From NCBI RefSeq assembly GCF_018812025.1, contig NC_063057.1, forward strand, positions 15,369,963 through 15,433,962: a DNA stretch of 64,000 nt, given 5' to 3'. Origin of the DNA: Megalobrama amblycephala (lineage: Eukaryota > Chordata > Actinopteri > Cypriniformes > Xenocyprididae). The notes under the pieces were generated by a model that did no database searches, was not told the DNA's origin, and worked only from the letters and a program-made list of their open reading frames with translations. Below are positions 24,965-36,689 of this stretch, piece after piece. Within the stretch, counting starts at the first letter, position 1, and every line of letters starts with the position of its first letter. The translations under genes and the position numbers were made by a program.

Positions 24965-25719
24965 GTAAAACCTGCATTTTTTTTCCTCTTGTAGTAACAG
25001 TGTGGTGTACGTCCTCTTCTGGTGATGTTGTCCTTTTCTTGGTCTATAGAGGATCTACTATGTAGCAACAATCAAACCCATGAGATTGCAGTTGTTTGTA
25101 CTTGGTACACAAACAGCTCTGCTATCTGAACCCATGTCATCTTATAGCGTGCTAAAAATCACTTAAATACACGTGTGTTTGTGTAAAAATTATTGACAAT
25201 GTTTAAATCTTAGTAATTAATTATAAATAGTAAATTAATCCATTATATGTAACCTACCCGCTCACCTATTATTTACAAATAATCACAATAATTAATTAAA
25301 TAAAACTGTCAACATCTTCTCATGTTAAATATCTTAAAAGCGACTTTGTTTTTTTTTTGTGAGCGGACTTTTATTATGATAACGTGGAAGTGTTCAGGAC
25401 TTTTATTGAGTTACAAGCAAATAAACTAAATATAAATATATGGAGGGGGAAGAATTGTATTCAAAATATACAACATTTAAAATGAATTACTCTAGTTTAT
25501 TTGTAACACAGCAATATTTCGTTGTTATTGTATTATGTTTAAAGGATTTGAGAGCTTTTATTATGTCCAGAACGCGGAAGTGCTGCAGTTAGCACTGAAG
25601 TCACGTGAAGAGTTATTTTCACAACGATGCATTTGTTGCGCAGTGCCAACTCGTTTTAGAAAAATAAAGCGTGAAAATCTGTGCCTGTGTGACAGTTAAA
25701 ACGCAACAGAGGTGTTGAA
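24965..25719 (+). promoter_or_regulatory. washc3: washc3 upstream region
   Basis: A spacer of about 750 bp between cwf19l1's 3' end and the washc3 ATG. Within 160 bases of the ATG lie 'gcggaagtg' (25574-25582, an ETS/GABP-type core) and TCACGTGA (25601-25608, a perfect E-box palindrome with CLEAR-like flanks). No TATA box is seen. No other gene is in this spacer. Confidence 0.45.
25601..25608. promoter_or_regulatory. E-box TCACGTGA before washc3
   Basis: An 8-bp palindrome about 112 bases upstream of the washc3 start. It matches the core bound by USF, MITF and TFE/TFEB bHLH-zip factors. Function is inferred from position only. Confidence 0.4.
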
Positions 25720-28124
25720 ATGGATGACGACGGATTACCCATTGTGGGATCAGGAATAGATCTTACAAAGGTGAGTTTTGTTTTACATCAGCTGCTGCTC
25801 ACATGATCGTCTGTCACCTATGCATTCTTATTCACATATATGTCTCTGCACAAAGCATCTGATCCGTAACCGTTTATACTTATTTTTAATTTTTTTAAGG
25901 TTCCGGCCATTCAACAGAGAAAAATCGTAGCTTTCCTCAACCAGTTCATAGTCCACACCGTCAGGTTCCTGAACCGGTTTTCTACAGTTTGTGAGGAGGT
26001 GTTCACCTGTCAGCACATCACCCCCTCTATAACACAACTTATACACTTACTGAAAATGTCAATGACCTTATGGATTTATTATTATTATTATTTTTTTTTT
26101 TTACAGAAACTAGCAACAGTATCACTACGAATCCAGCAGATTGAAACCACACTAAGCATTTTGGAAGCAAAGGTAAATCAACGAATAAGATTGAAATAAA
26201 TAATAAAATATCAATTAAAATAAATAAATACACAAACTTTAGATTAAAAATAAATAAAAATTAGATTTTAAATTAATGAATACTGGGGAGGATTAGGGCC
26301 AGGCAATAATAAAAAATAAAACCATCTCGAGATTAAAGTTGTTAAATTTCGAGAAAAAAACTCGTTAAATTTCGAGAAAAAAGTCGAGATAAAATGTTGA
26401 GAATAAACTCATTAAATTATGAGAGAAAAATCGTTAAATTACGAGAACAAATTCGTTAAATTACGAATTTGTTCTCATAATTTAACGACTTTTTCCTCGT
26501 AATTTAACGTATTGTTTCCTCATAATTTAATGAGTTTATTCTCAACATTTTATCTCGACTTTTTTCTCGAAATTTAACGACTTTTTTTCTCATAATTTAA
26601 CGAATTTGTTCTCATAATCTAACGACTTTTTTTCTCGTAATTTAATGACTTTATTCTCAACATTTTATCTCGACTTTTTTCTTGAAATGTAACGATTTTT
26701 TTCGTAATTTAATGAGTTTATTCTCAACATTTTATCTCGACTTTTTTCTCGAAATTTAACGACTTTTTTTCTCATAATCTAACGACTTTTTTCTCGTTAT
26801 TTAATGACTTTATTCTCAACATTTTATCTCGACTTTTTTCTTGAAATTTAACGAGTTTTTTTTTCTTCGTAATTTAATGACTTTATTCTCAACATTTTAT
26901 TTCGACTTTTTCTCGAAATTTAACAACTATAAGTCTCGAGATGGTTTTATTTTTTTATTATTGCTTGGCCCTAATCCTCTTCTGTAAATAACTGAAAAAT
27001 AATACAAAAATAAGATTACGATAAACAATACATTTTTTATTAAAGTAAATAAATATTAGTTTAGAACAACTGAGCAAATAAATAATAATAAAAGTAGTAA
27101 ATAAGTAAATACTAAAATAAAATTACAAATATTTTAGATCCATTTATAATAATTTTTCACAGTATAAATTGAGTCTTTATACTAGAAACTATATAGATGC
27201 CTTTTAAATGTCAGGAAAGGGGTCTCTCACACTAGAATGTTCATATTTGGGGGTCAGTTTCATCTAAAAGATTCATGACTCAAGGAACATGCATGACTTC
27301 ATGAATACCCTCCATTTTAAGCTTATCTAAGTTGATTTCATGAAACTATGGTTTATAAATTTGCAGTTAGCCTCTATTCCTGGTTTGGAAGAAGTGACAG
27401 TGGATGGAGTGAGACAAACATCTGCAGAGACAAACGGCCCTGCTGTGGATGGCAGTCGTGCCACGGTTCCTCCTGTTGAGGTAACGGTTATTCTTTGATA
27501 TTAATGTCTCTTAACCCATTAATCCCACTGCGTTCTGACGTTGTTATAACCATAATGACACTCATAGGAAGTCCTTCAGTCAATTTTTTGTTTTAATATA
27601 AAATCCTTTTCCATTCAGGCATCTCAGCAAACACAAGTGGCCCCTCAAGAGCCGAAAGCAGAGGCCCCAGCGGAAAATATCATGACTGTAGCCAAGGACC
27701 CACGATATGCCAGATACCTGAAAATGGTGCAAGTGGTAAATGAAATCATAAATCATCATTAATAAACCTATTCCCAAGTTATGGCTAAAATTATGAAAAA
27801 TGTGAATGCAAATCCCCATATTTTGCTCCTCTTGTTCACAGGGTGTTCCAGTCATGGCCATTAAAAATAAGATGGTAATGGAGGGTTTGGACCCCAGTTT
27901 GCTTGAGTAAGTGTTGATGACAGTAAAAATATGATGCATTTTTTAAAGTTGATTCTGTCACTATTTGTATGATTATGAGCTGTTTATGTTGTGGCTAACA
28001 GATTTCTTTTTTTTTTTTTGTATCCATTAGTACCCCTGACGCACCTGTTCCTGATGGTGCCAAAAAAGGGTTGGAAGATCAAGATGATGACAGCTCAGGC
28101 AGCGAATCATCCTTCAGCGATTGA
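25720..28124 (+). CDS. washc3: WASH complex subunit 3 (CCDC53)
   Basis: Seven exons: 25720-25770, 25900-25998, 26107-26172, 27367-27480, 27619-27735, 27842-27906 and 28031-28124. The frame is continuous, giving 201 aa (human about 194). The start MDDDGLPIVGSGIDLTKVPA and the VAFLNQFIVHTVRFLNRFST helix are strongly typical of CCDC53. A coiled coil spans about residues 48-80 (EEKLATVSLRIQQIETTLS). A variable Pro/Ala/Glu linker follows (exons 4-5), then a conserved helix (DPRYARYLKMVQVGVPVMAI) and an acidic, Ser-rich tail ending SESSFSD. WASHC3 is a core subunit of the endosomal WASH regulatory complex, which activates Arp2/3 on retromer-coated endosomes for cargo sorting. Intron 3 holds a foldback array element. 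A polyadenylation signal is at 28466. It faces dram1 tail to tail. Confidence 0.95.
26284..26984. mobile_element. Foldback element with internal short-motif array (family A, complete)
   Basis: The termini 'gaggattagggccaggcaat' and 'ttgcttggccctaatcctct' are inverted repeats that continue through 'aataaaaccatctcgagatt'. The interior is built from tandem, variant motifs such as 'gttaaatttcgagaaaaaa', 'gtcgagataaaatgttgag' and 'aataaactc'; they run in one orientation up to about 26465 and in the opposite orientation after it. A truncated relative is at 57655-58790. No coding frame. In washc3 intron 3. Confidence 0.85.
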
Positions 28125-28465
28125 TTGGCTCCGCCCCCCACAGCTAATGAGCTTTGTGTTGGACTGGCCTGTGTAGGCTTTCATGAATCCTGCTCATCTC
28201 AAAGCAGGGTAAATGCACTTAAATGTCCTTACGAAGGACAGACGTTTAGCGATGGCACTAAAATGGTTGTCCTACATCTTGGAGACGGCATACTTGACAT
28301 CTGTACTGGTGGTTTCTGAGGGCAGTTGCTCACTAGGTGAGATCGCAGATGATTATGATTATAATTGATCCAAGACTGTTTAAATGCTACTCTCATGTGA
28401 ATTGCCTTGAGTGTCTCATTTCTTGCCATGTACATGTTAAATGCCTTATATGTGCATTTAATAAC

Positions 28466-28471
28466 AATAAA
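28466..28471 (+). terminator. washc3: Candidate polyadenylation signal of washc3
   Basis: AATAAA about 340 bases after the washc3 stop codon, followed by a GT-rich stretch ('cagtgtttttatg'). Confidence 0.55.
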
Positions 28472-28764
28472 AAACCCAGTGTTTTTATGAAATTAGACAC
28501 AAGCAGTCTTGTATTAAAATTGACATTTTTAAAAATGTAGCTTTTTTTTGTTGTTGTTGTGTAAATTAATCTTTGTTTTTAACAATCTTGAATTGACTTT
28601 GACAATATCAACAACAAAATTAACATAGGGGGTGATGCCCTAATTAATTTAGTTAGATTTGTTAAGTTTCTAATAATGCTAATCATGTTACATAGCGATT
28701 AAATATTTTCTTACATTGTCTTTTCCAAATGTAACATTTGTTATATTCAAATTCAGTGCAAAGA

Positions 28765-29695
28765 AGTTTTTTAAACTTGAAACCATTCAAAAGATTTTTA
28801 AAATGTTTGTAAAAAATACGTTGTGCTCAACAAGTTTGCATTTATTTGATTAGAAATCCAGTAAAAACAGTAATATTGTGAAATATTATTACAATTTAAA
28901 ATAGTTGTTTTCTGTTTTAATACATTTTGAATGTAATTCATTCCTGTGGTTTTAAAGCTGAATTTTCAGCATCATTTCTCCAGTCTTCAGTGTCATGTGA
29001 TCCTTCAGAAATCATTCTAATATTCTGATTTGCTGCTCAAGAAACATTTCATATTATTATCAATGTTGAAAACCGTTGTGCTGATTTATTTCTTTGTGGA
29101 AACCATGATTCATTTTTTTCATGATTCTTTGATGAATAGAAAGTTATGGAAGCTTTGTTTCCACCACTAAATAAAAAAATAAAAATGGTAATTGTGACTT
29201 TTTATCTCACAATTCTGACTTTTTCTCACAACTGTGAGATATAAACTCACAATTGTTGTGAGTTATAATGTCAGAATTGCGAAAAGTAAACTCTCAATTG
29301 CGAGAAATAAAGAATTGCGAGCTATAAACTCACAATTGTGAGAAAAAATACGAGTTATAAACTAAAAACTAACAATTTGACTTCTTTTCTCATAATTGTG
29401 AGATATAAACTCGCAAGTGCAATTCTGAGGAAAAAATGGTTCATAACTCACAATTCTGACTTTATAACTCACAATTGCGTGTTATAAAGACAGAACTGTG
29501 AAATATTAACTCACAATTCTGAGAAAAAAAGTCACAATTAACATTTTTTTATTTTTTATTCTGTGGTGGAAACAAGCTTCCATAGAAAGATTAAAAGAAC
29601 AGGATTTTATTTGTTTGTTTTTTGGCTTATGTAACAAAAATGCCTTTACTGTCACTTTCGATCAGCATACTGACCCTAAACTTTTAAGTGGTAGT
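28765..29695. mobile_element. Tc1/mariner-like element interrupted by a foldback element
   Basis: A diverged copy of the family seen intact at 19238 and 34118, recognisable from 'cagtaatattgtgaaatatt', 'ctgaattttcagcatcattt' and 'tgaccctaaacttttaag'. It is split at 'gatgaatagaaagtt' by the 438-bp element at 29146-29583. It fills the washc3-dram1 convergent spacer. Confidence 0.75.
29146..29583. mobile_element. Foldback element with internal array (family B), 8-bp target duplication
   Basis: Termini 'ATGGAAGCTTTGTTTCCACC' and its inverse 'ggtggaaacaagcttccat'. The interior consists of variants of 'tcacaattctgac' and 'tgtgagatataaactc' in both orientations. It is flanked by AGAAAGTT (29138-29145) and AGAAAGAT (29584-29591). 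Intact copies of the host element read 'gaatagaaagttcaaaagaa' at this point, so the 8-bp block was duplicated on insertion. An 8-bp duplication is characteristic of hAT transposases. Confidence 0.85.
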
Positions 29696-29756
29696 TAGAA
29701 ACATTAAAGCAATCACTTCTCTTTATCCATGCACATCATCATCATTGTCATGTGTT

Positions 29757-29762
29757 TTTATT
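29757..29762 (-). terminator. dram1: Candidate polyadenylation signal of dram1
   Basis: AATAAA on the minus strand about 460 bases beyond the dram1 stop. The intervening 29763-30221 would be its 3' UTR. Confidence 0.4.
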
Positions 29763-30221
29763 TCGCAAATAACACATTGTGCAATCAACGGACATACATT
29801 CACATTACACTGCTTAAAGAGCAAGAGTAAAAAACACCTGTGGCTTACTTTCAGCTGCACTGAAGATTTGGAATGATCAAGGAGAAAAACAGCAAAGCAA
29901 GACTTTATAACCGAAGTAAAGAGTGATTAACAAAATTGAATACAAATATGAACTATCGTCTTGGTTAATTATAAAACGAGAATCACTATGACAAAGCTGT
30001 ATAAATCGTTTGGCCTCAAGTGGTTAGAGTGTATTACATTTCAAGTACGTTTTATGCCTTTTTTTTTTTCCCTAAGACCGAAGTACAAGCTACAAAAATA
30101 TACACGATTACACAGATCTTTCAACGTGAAAAAGGTAATAAGTTGTATAAAAAATACAATTATATTAATAAAAATGCACTAAAAACATAACTCGTCCAGT
30201 AACAGTATGATGTCATGGTCA

Positions 30222-33200
30222 TTAATATTCTATTAAATTAACAGTCAGTTTCAGGGTGAATTGCTGTAAAAAGAAAGAAAAGAAAAGTTAAAATCTTAGA
30301 GGAACTACAAATGAATGTAAGTGATTTGAAATAATGTGAAATACTGTTCAAACGTTTGGGGTCGGTAAGATTTTTTAAAATGTTTTAGAAAGTCTTCTGC
30401 TCACCAAGGCTGCATTTATTTGATCAAAAATACAGTATACATATATATTGTGAAATATTATTGCAATTTAAAATAACTGTTACATTTGAATCTATTTTAA
30501 AAGGTAATTTATTTCTGTGGCAGCAAAGCTGAATTTTCAGCAGCCATTACTCCAGTCTTCAGTGTCACATGATTCTCCAGAAATCATCAAGAAACAATCA
30601 TTATTAAAGGGTTATTTCACCCAGAAATGAAATTTCTGTCATTAATTACTCACCTTCGTGTCGTTCCAAACCCGTAAAACCTTTGTTCATCTTCAGAACT
30701 TAAATTAAGATATTTTTAATGAAATCCAAGGGCTTTCTGGCCTCCGAAAGACTGCAACACAATTACCACTTTCAAGGTCCAAAAAGCTCTCGGATTTCGT
30801 TAAAAGTTCCTAAGATGAACGAAGGTCTTGCGGGTTTGGAACGACATGAGGGTGAGTAATTAATGACAGAAATGTACATTTTGGAGTGAACTAACCCTTT
30901 AACATTCCTTACATGTTGAATTTCCGGATTTTTTTGATGAATAGAAAGTTCAAAAGAACTGCATTTATTTGAAATAGAACATTATAGATGTCTTTACTAT
31001 GCCTTTTGATCAACTTAAAGGTACCCTAGATTATGTTTTTAAAAGATGTAATATAAGTCTAAGGTGTCCCCTGAATGTGTCTGTGAAGTTTCAGCTCAAA
31101 AATTTTTTTTTATTAATTTTTTTAACTGCCTATTTTGGGACATCATTATAAACGCGCTGATTTTATGCTGCGGCCCCTTTAAATCCCGTGCTCTCTGCCC
31201 ACAGAGCTCGCGCTTGCCTTAAACAGTGCCTTAACAAAGTTCACACAGCTAATATAACCCTCAAAATGGATCTTTACAAAGTGTTCGTCATGCATGCGGC
31301 ATGCATGCGTCGGATTATGTGAGTATTGTATACTGTTATATTGTTTACTTCTGATTTTGAATGAGTTTGAGGCTATGCTCCATGGCTAACGGCTAATGCT
31401 ACTCTGTTGGAGAGATTTATAAAGAATGAAGTTGTGTTTATGAATTATACAGACTGCAAGTGTTTAATAATGAAAATAGTGACGGATCTCTTGTCTCCGT
31501 GAATACAGTAATAACCGATGGTAACTTTAACCACATTTAACAGTACATTAGCAACATGCTAACGAAACATTTAGAAAGACAGTTTACAAATATCACTACA
31601 AATATCATGTTATCATGGATCATGTCAGTTATTATCGCTCCATCTGCCATTTTTCGCTATTGTTTTTGCTTGCTTACCTAGTCTGATGATTTGGTTGTGC
31701 ACATCCAGACGTTAATACTGGCTGCCCTTGTCTAATGCCTTTTATAATGTTGGGAACATGGGCTGGCATATGCAAATATTGGGGCGTACACCCCGCCTGT
31801 TACGTAACAGTCAGTGTTATGTTGAGATTCGCCTGTTCTTCTGAGGTCTTTTAAACAAATGAGATTTATATAAGGAGGAGGAAACAATGGAGTTTGAGAC
31901 TCACTGTATGTCATTTCCATGTACTGAACTCTTGTTATTCAACTATGCCAAGATAAATTAAATTTTTCATTCGAGGGCACCTTTAATGTATCCTTTCTGA
32001 ATAAACATTCATTTCTTTAAAAAAAATAAAAATAAATTTTGACCCCAAACGTTTGAGCTGTAGTGTAAGTCTCATCATGTTTTATGCACTCACCTGGAAC
32101 TCTTGGATGTATGTTAAAAAGAAGAAGACAAAACTGAAAGTAGTGATCCATTCACACACAACACTCACGAGATGAAGTGTGTAGTCCTTCAGAAGCAGGA
32201 AAACAAGATGAGCAACTTTAAACAGTCAATAACACAGAACTACAGTCTGAAATGTCTGGTTCGTGACATGAATTGTACCTTATCATTGGTGTCCCAATGA
32301 AGTTTGCTTGTTCCAACAGGAATTGCACAGAAAATTGCTGAAAGGAGGCGTTAAAGACTATCACTTTGATCTGAAATGTAAACTGTGCATGTCTTCACAA
32401 GGAAAACCGGCATGCTGGGATTACAACGCTGAATTTGGATGAATAGCCATGTAAGCAGATGCATATCTATATGGCTATAAATCAAACAGCAGCACATGTT
32501 GGTGAGACTGAGAAAGGATACTGGGAAGAACAGCTAGACAGGCTACTGCAGCGAAGATCGCACGGACATGACACATGCACTTAGAAGATCCGTAAGGTTG
32601 AGCGCGGTATGAGATCACGCTCTGAATGGCAGTGTATATAACCCCAAAAAGGAAGAATAGTAAAGCACCCAAATCATGGACTGGTGTCACCGTCGTTTCC
32701 TAGAACACAACAACATACATGAGTGCATCATTTACTCAGCCTCGTGTCATTCCAAACACAAGACTTTTTGAAGCACTGTTTTTGTTCATACAGTGAAAGT
32801 CAATGGGGTCCAATATTGAACCCCATTGACTTTCATTATAAGGGGGAAAAAAACACTTTTCAAATTATTTTTTTTGTGTTCCACCAAAGACAGAAAGTCA
32901 TACAGGTTTGGAATGACATGAAAGCGAGAAAATTCTGACAGAATTTTTCTTTGTTGTTGAACTAGACATACCTGAAATGTAGCAACCAAACACATGCCGA
33001 CACAAGAGATGATGCCAATACCAAAAGAAGCCTTGTTCAGACAAGGGGACACGGCACCGGTTCTCTCATGGACTCTTTCCACAAATTTATATTCAGCATA
33101 CATAGTAGCAAAGGCTGGAAAACAAATTCCATGCACTGAGTTTCATCAGTTTAAACACGTAATGCAAACTGCAGTCAAAAATATTCACTCATGCAATAAA

Positions 33201-36200
33201 ACAGAATAAATTCTCTGGATACTTTATGCAGGATAATGCAATGAAAATAGTATTTATATTGGTTAAAAATCCATTTGAGTTGCCATGATGGTTTCTGCTC
33301 TGTGATTTTAGGTTTCATTTCTGCAGTTGTTGTTTTTGAGGTTTTGTCTGCAGTATTGTAAATCACTGAACTCCAGCTGTGTGTCACGGATGGGAAAAAT
33401 ATTCTGTTTTCGTTTTCAGCAGAAAGAGAAGTGAGACCAGAATGAGAGAGATTCCATTGTTACTAAAGAAACTCTGAGATATTCCCACTGCTATCCTCTC
33501 ACATGTCAAAACCAAGCAGTTTGCGGCTGACTTCAAGTTGCACAATTTCCAAAAGGTTGTGACACACAGATAGCAGTAAGGAGTTTCCTGAAGCAGCTGC
33601 TGGGGGCTTTACGGGTTTTCTGAAATATGAGCTGGAAATGAAATCGAACTGAAATCAGAAACTGGCTGATTATTATTCGTACCTGCAAACGCAGTGATTG
33701 TCGACATGAATCCAAACACACAGCTTTCAGGTGGAGTCGCCCCTGTATCACTGATAAAAAGTAAAGGACTGATTTTCAGAGACATTTATACAAATAATAA
33801 TAAGAACATTCATATTTGCAAAGCAATTCAGAAACTTTATATATGTGCAATACTTAGCACACAAAATTCCCAGTTTACTGTATGACATTTAATAAACCAT
33901 GCAACCATGGCCTCACCATTACAATACATTAACATGTGACCTTGAAATTATGTATTACTTCTTCTTTTTAAAATATTATTTTAAAATCAGCATTTTAAAT
34001 GCAAATTTGTTATTATTATTAAATATTCAACTTAAATAAATAAGGGTGTTTATTAAATTCAAATTCAAAATTGCTTTATTGGCATGACTGTAAATAATAC
34101 AATATTGCCAACGCATACAGTACAGTCCAAAAGTTTGGAACCACTAAGATTTTTAATGTTTTTAAAAGAAGTTTCGTCTGCTCACCAAGGCTACATTTAT
34201 TTAATTAAAAATACAGTAAAAACAGTAATATTGTGAAATATTATTACAATTTAAAATAACTGTTTTCTATTTGAATATATTTCACAAAGTAATTTATTCC
34301 TGTGATGGCAAAGCTGAATTTTCAGCATCGTTACTCCAGTCTTCAGTGTCACATGATCCTTCAGAAATCATTCTAATATGCTGATCTGCTGCTCAAGAAA
34401 AATTTAATGTGTACAATTGTACAAAATATTTGTGTACAATATTTTTTTTCAGGATTATTTGATGAATAGAAAGTTCAAAAGAACAGTGTTTATCTGAAAT
34501 CTAATCTTTTGTAACATTATAAATGTCTTTACTGCCACTTTTGATTGATTTAATGCATCCTTGCTGAATAAAAGTATTCATTTCTTTAATTTCTTTTCAA
34601 AAAAATAAAAATAAAAATTCTTCCTGACCCCAAACTTTTGAACGGTAGTGTATAATGCTACAGAAGCTTTGTATTTCAGATAAATGCTGTTCTTTTGAAC
34701 TTTCTATTAATCAAGGAATCCTGAAAAAAAAAGTACACAACTGTTTTCAACATTGAAAATAATCATAAATGTTTATTGAGCAGCAAATCAGCATATTAGA
34801 ATGATTTCTGAAGGATCATGTGACACTGAAGACTGGAGTAACGATGCTGAAAATTCAGCTTTGCATCACAGGAATAAATTACTTTGTCAAATATATTTAA
34901 ATAGTACACAGTTATTTTAAATTGTAATAATATTTCACAATATTACTGTTTTTTACTGTATTTTTAATTAAATAAATGTAACCTTGGTGAGCAGACGAAA
35001 CTTCTTTTAAAAACATTAAAAATCTTAGTGGTTCCAAACTTTTGGACTGTACTGTATATACATAAAACAAAAATAAAAACATCTGTATAACAGAAGAAAA
35101 TATTATAACACTATCAAATATTATATCATAAACTGAAGTTAACAGTGTAACAAATTAGAACATGACTGAACATTTGACACATACTGAGGGTCACTGTGGT
35201 GGACACACACATTACACACATTCACCTGCTGTCTCTCAGGCTGTGGCACGTCCACACGTATCTCGCAGCCAGTGCTGCTTTCTGTCCCTCTCCTAATATT
35301 AACTTTATTTGTTCTACTTCACTCATGGCTGTACAGTTCTTTATTACGTTACTGAATTTATTTAACTAGAGATCTCTTATATGTATGTATTTTTGACAGT
35401 GAAGGAGGAAGTGCATCTCTGTCTCGATCTCTCCTGTCCTGCAGTGAACACACACCCTTTGCTCTCTGGGTAACCAGCTCTTTCTGTATCTGCCGGTCTC
35501 GATGGCTAGACTGTGCTCACTGAGCCTGTACTTGGTCAGGATCCGTCTCTGCTTTGTGTCTTTGACACTTTGGAGATATTTTTCTAATTCATAATTTGAT
35601 TTTAGTGTTCGATAGAATTGTAATTTACTTTGTGTTTTAGTTTCCTGATCCCAATGTTCCAGATATGTATTTTTAGATTGTTTGATAATTTGGTTTATTT
35701 TGATGTTTGGATGAGAAGCAGTGCTGGTCTGAGACAGGTTAGTGTTAGTAGAGTTAGTCGGGTTAGTAAGTCACAGAACCAGCTGGTTGCATAAACTACT
35801 TAGACTAGATTAAAAGTTGAGACACTAATGTTTTTCTTGAAGAGTGGCCTAATTTTTTAAAGTCCGTTAAATAAAAAGGTAGACTGGTGTAGTTTGAATT
35901 GGAAAAATAAGACCGAATACCCCTTGGGTAACTGCAAGTTGGTCAAACTAGTTCTTAAGACACAGTCTTAATATAGTGACTAAGTTTATGCAACTGGCCC
36001 CAGCTTACTTTGTTTATTACAAAAAAATATTACACATATTATTGTGTTTATTACAAGATATATTATATATTTGTAATATATAACCTTAATATACACACAT
36101 TATTATATTATATAGGCTATATTTTAATATTTTGAAAAATCGGTATTATATTTAAATTATTATAAAATACTAAACAACAAATTAAAAATGTTCAGGGTGT

Positions 36201-36689
36201 TTATTACAGGATAATATATTATATTATATTATATTATATTATATTATATTATATTATATTCTTTCAGTCCTGCTCCCTTTACTAAATACTAACCTAGTTT
36301 TGAACTCAAGCCAACATTACTTCTCTCAGTAGAAAACGAAACTAAACGAGCAGTCTCCAAAAACTTTTTACTTTCCATTTTCTTACAACTAACAGCATAT
36401 AACTTACGTTATATATAAATAGCCGCTTAAACATGGTCTTGTTACTAATATTATATACTATTTCTGGTCTGTTGTTATGTTAAGAGTTGTGAATTCGTCT
36501 AATCCAGATGTATATCCAAAATAAAATCAAGCACAATGTAAAAAGACAAATCACATACCTGATATAAGGAAGGACAACATCAACATCTCGTCGAAGCAAT
36601 GCGATGATATAAGATATTATGAATGTGCTCGATGACCAGATTACCAGAAAAGTAGGCAAGAAGCACATTCCTTCCATAAACCAAACCAT
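30222..36689 (-). CDS. dram1: DNA damage-regulated autophagy modulator protein 1
   Basis: Seven exons on the minus strand: 36689-36559, 33750-33683, 33114-32972, 32699-32522, 32337-32279, 32186-32094 and 30263-30222. The frame closes exactly, giving 237 aa (human 238). The N-terminus MVWFMEGMCFLPTFLVIWSS and the DTGATPPESCVFGFMSTITA segment of the first lumenal loop are hallmarks of DRAM proteins. Six membrane segments are predicted: residues about 7-32, the region after PPESC, GIGIISCVGMCLVATFQ, DLGALLFFLFGVIYTAIQ, AVACLAVLPTIFCAI and FSFVFFFLTYI. DRAM1 is a p53-induced lysosomal membrane protein that promotes autophagic flux. Exon 7 codes for only 13 residues (QFTLKLTVNLIEY) and is the least certain; it agrees in length and position with the human tail. 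The introns are packed with nested transposons. An E-box lies 150 bp upstream. Confidence 0.92.
30608..30898. mobile_element. TTAA-flanked 'GTTCACCC'-type element nested in 30344-32068
   Basis: TTAA at 30604-30607 and 30899-30902. The ends are 'AGGGTTATTTCACCCAGAAA' and 'ttggagtgaactaaccct'. No coding frame. Confidence 0.8.
31019..31982. mobile_element. TTAA-flanked 'AGGTGCCCT' element, 964 bp
   Basis: TTAA at 31015-31018 and 31983-31986. Short terminal inverted repeat AGGTACCCT / AGGTGCCCT. Shares its interior ('aggtgtcccctgaatgtgtc', 'aaatgagatttatataagga') with the copies at 40916-41338 (inverted, internally deleted) and 51089-52000 (inverted). Minus-strand frame 31732-31920 is not a gene. 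Confidence 0.85.
32712..32966. mobile_element. Decayed 'GTTCACCC'-type element filling dram1 intron 3
   Basis: The halves mirror each other around 32818 ('agtcaatggggtccaatatt' against 'aatattgaaccccattgact' reading back). Outer ends are 'catttactcagcctcgtg' and 'tttgttgttgaactagac'. The intron is 272 bp (32700-32971) and the element covers nearly all of it. Confidence 0.65.
34050..35720 (-). mobile_element. LINE 3' fragment (antisense) interrupted by a foldback element
   Basis: 'aaattcaaaattgctttatt' plus 'ggcatgactg' at 34065-34090 and a GC-richer stretch at 35220-35700 ('tcactgagcctgtacttgg', 'aggatccgtctctgctttgt') resemble the 3' region of fish LINEs of the I/Nimb type read on the minus strand. 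The two parts are separated by the TA-flanked element at 34118-35054. No intact frame. Family assignment is from memory. Confidence 0.4.
34118..35054. mobile_element. 937-bp Tc1/mariner-like foldback element, copy 2
   Basis: Same length, termini ('CAGTACAGTCCAAAAGTTTG'), TA flanks and orientation as copy 1 at 19238-20174, with roughly a dozen differences by eye. It lies in dram1 intron 1, inside an antisense LINE fragment. Confidence 0.88.
36213..36261. repeat. (ATATT)n microsatellite
   Basis: Nine to ten copies of 'atatt' in dram1 intron 1. Confidence 0.9.

Larger units (their letters stand above)
30344..32068. mobile_element. Outer Tc1/mariner-like element in dram1 intron 6, split twice
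   Basis: The ends 'caaacgtttggggtcggtaa' and 'gaccccaaacgtttgagc' are inverted. Two TTAA-flanked elements (30608-30898 and 31019-31982) sit inside. Removing each insert together with one TTAA restores sequence that lines up with the uninterrupted copy at 19238. Confidence 0.8.

Noticed and set aside
26284..26984. Possible CRISPR-like or satellite array because of regularly recurring short motifs
   Set aside because: The genome is vertebrate, the motif copies are variable and adjoining without unique spacers, and the array lies inside a transposon with inverted ends.
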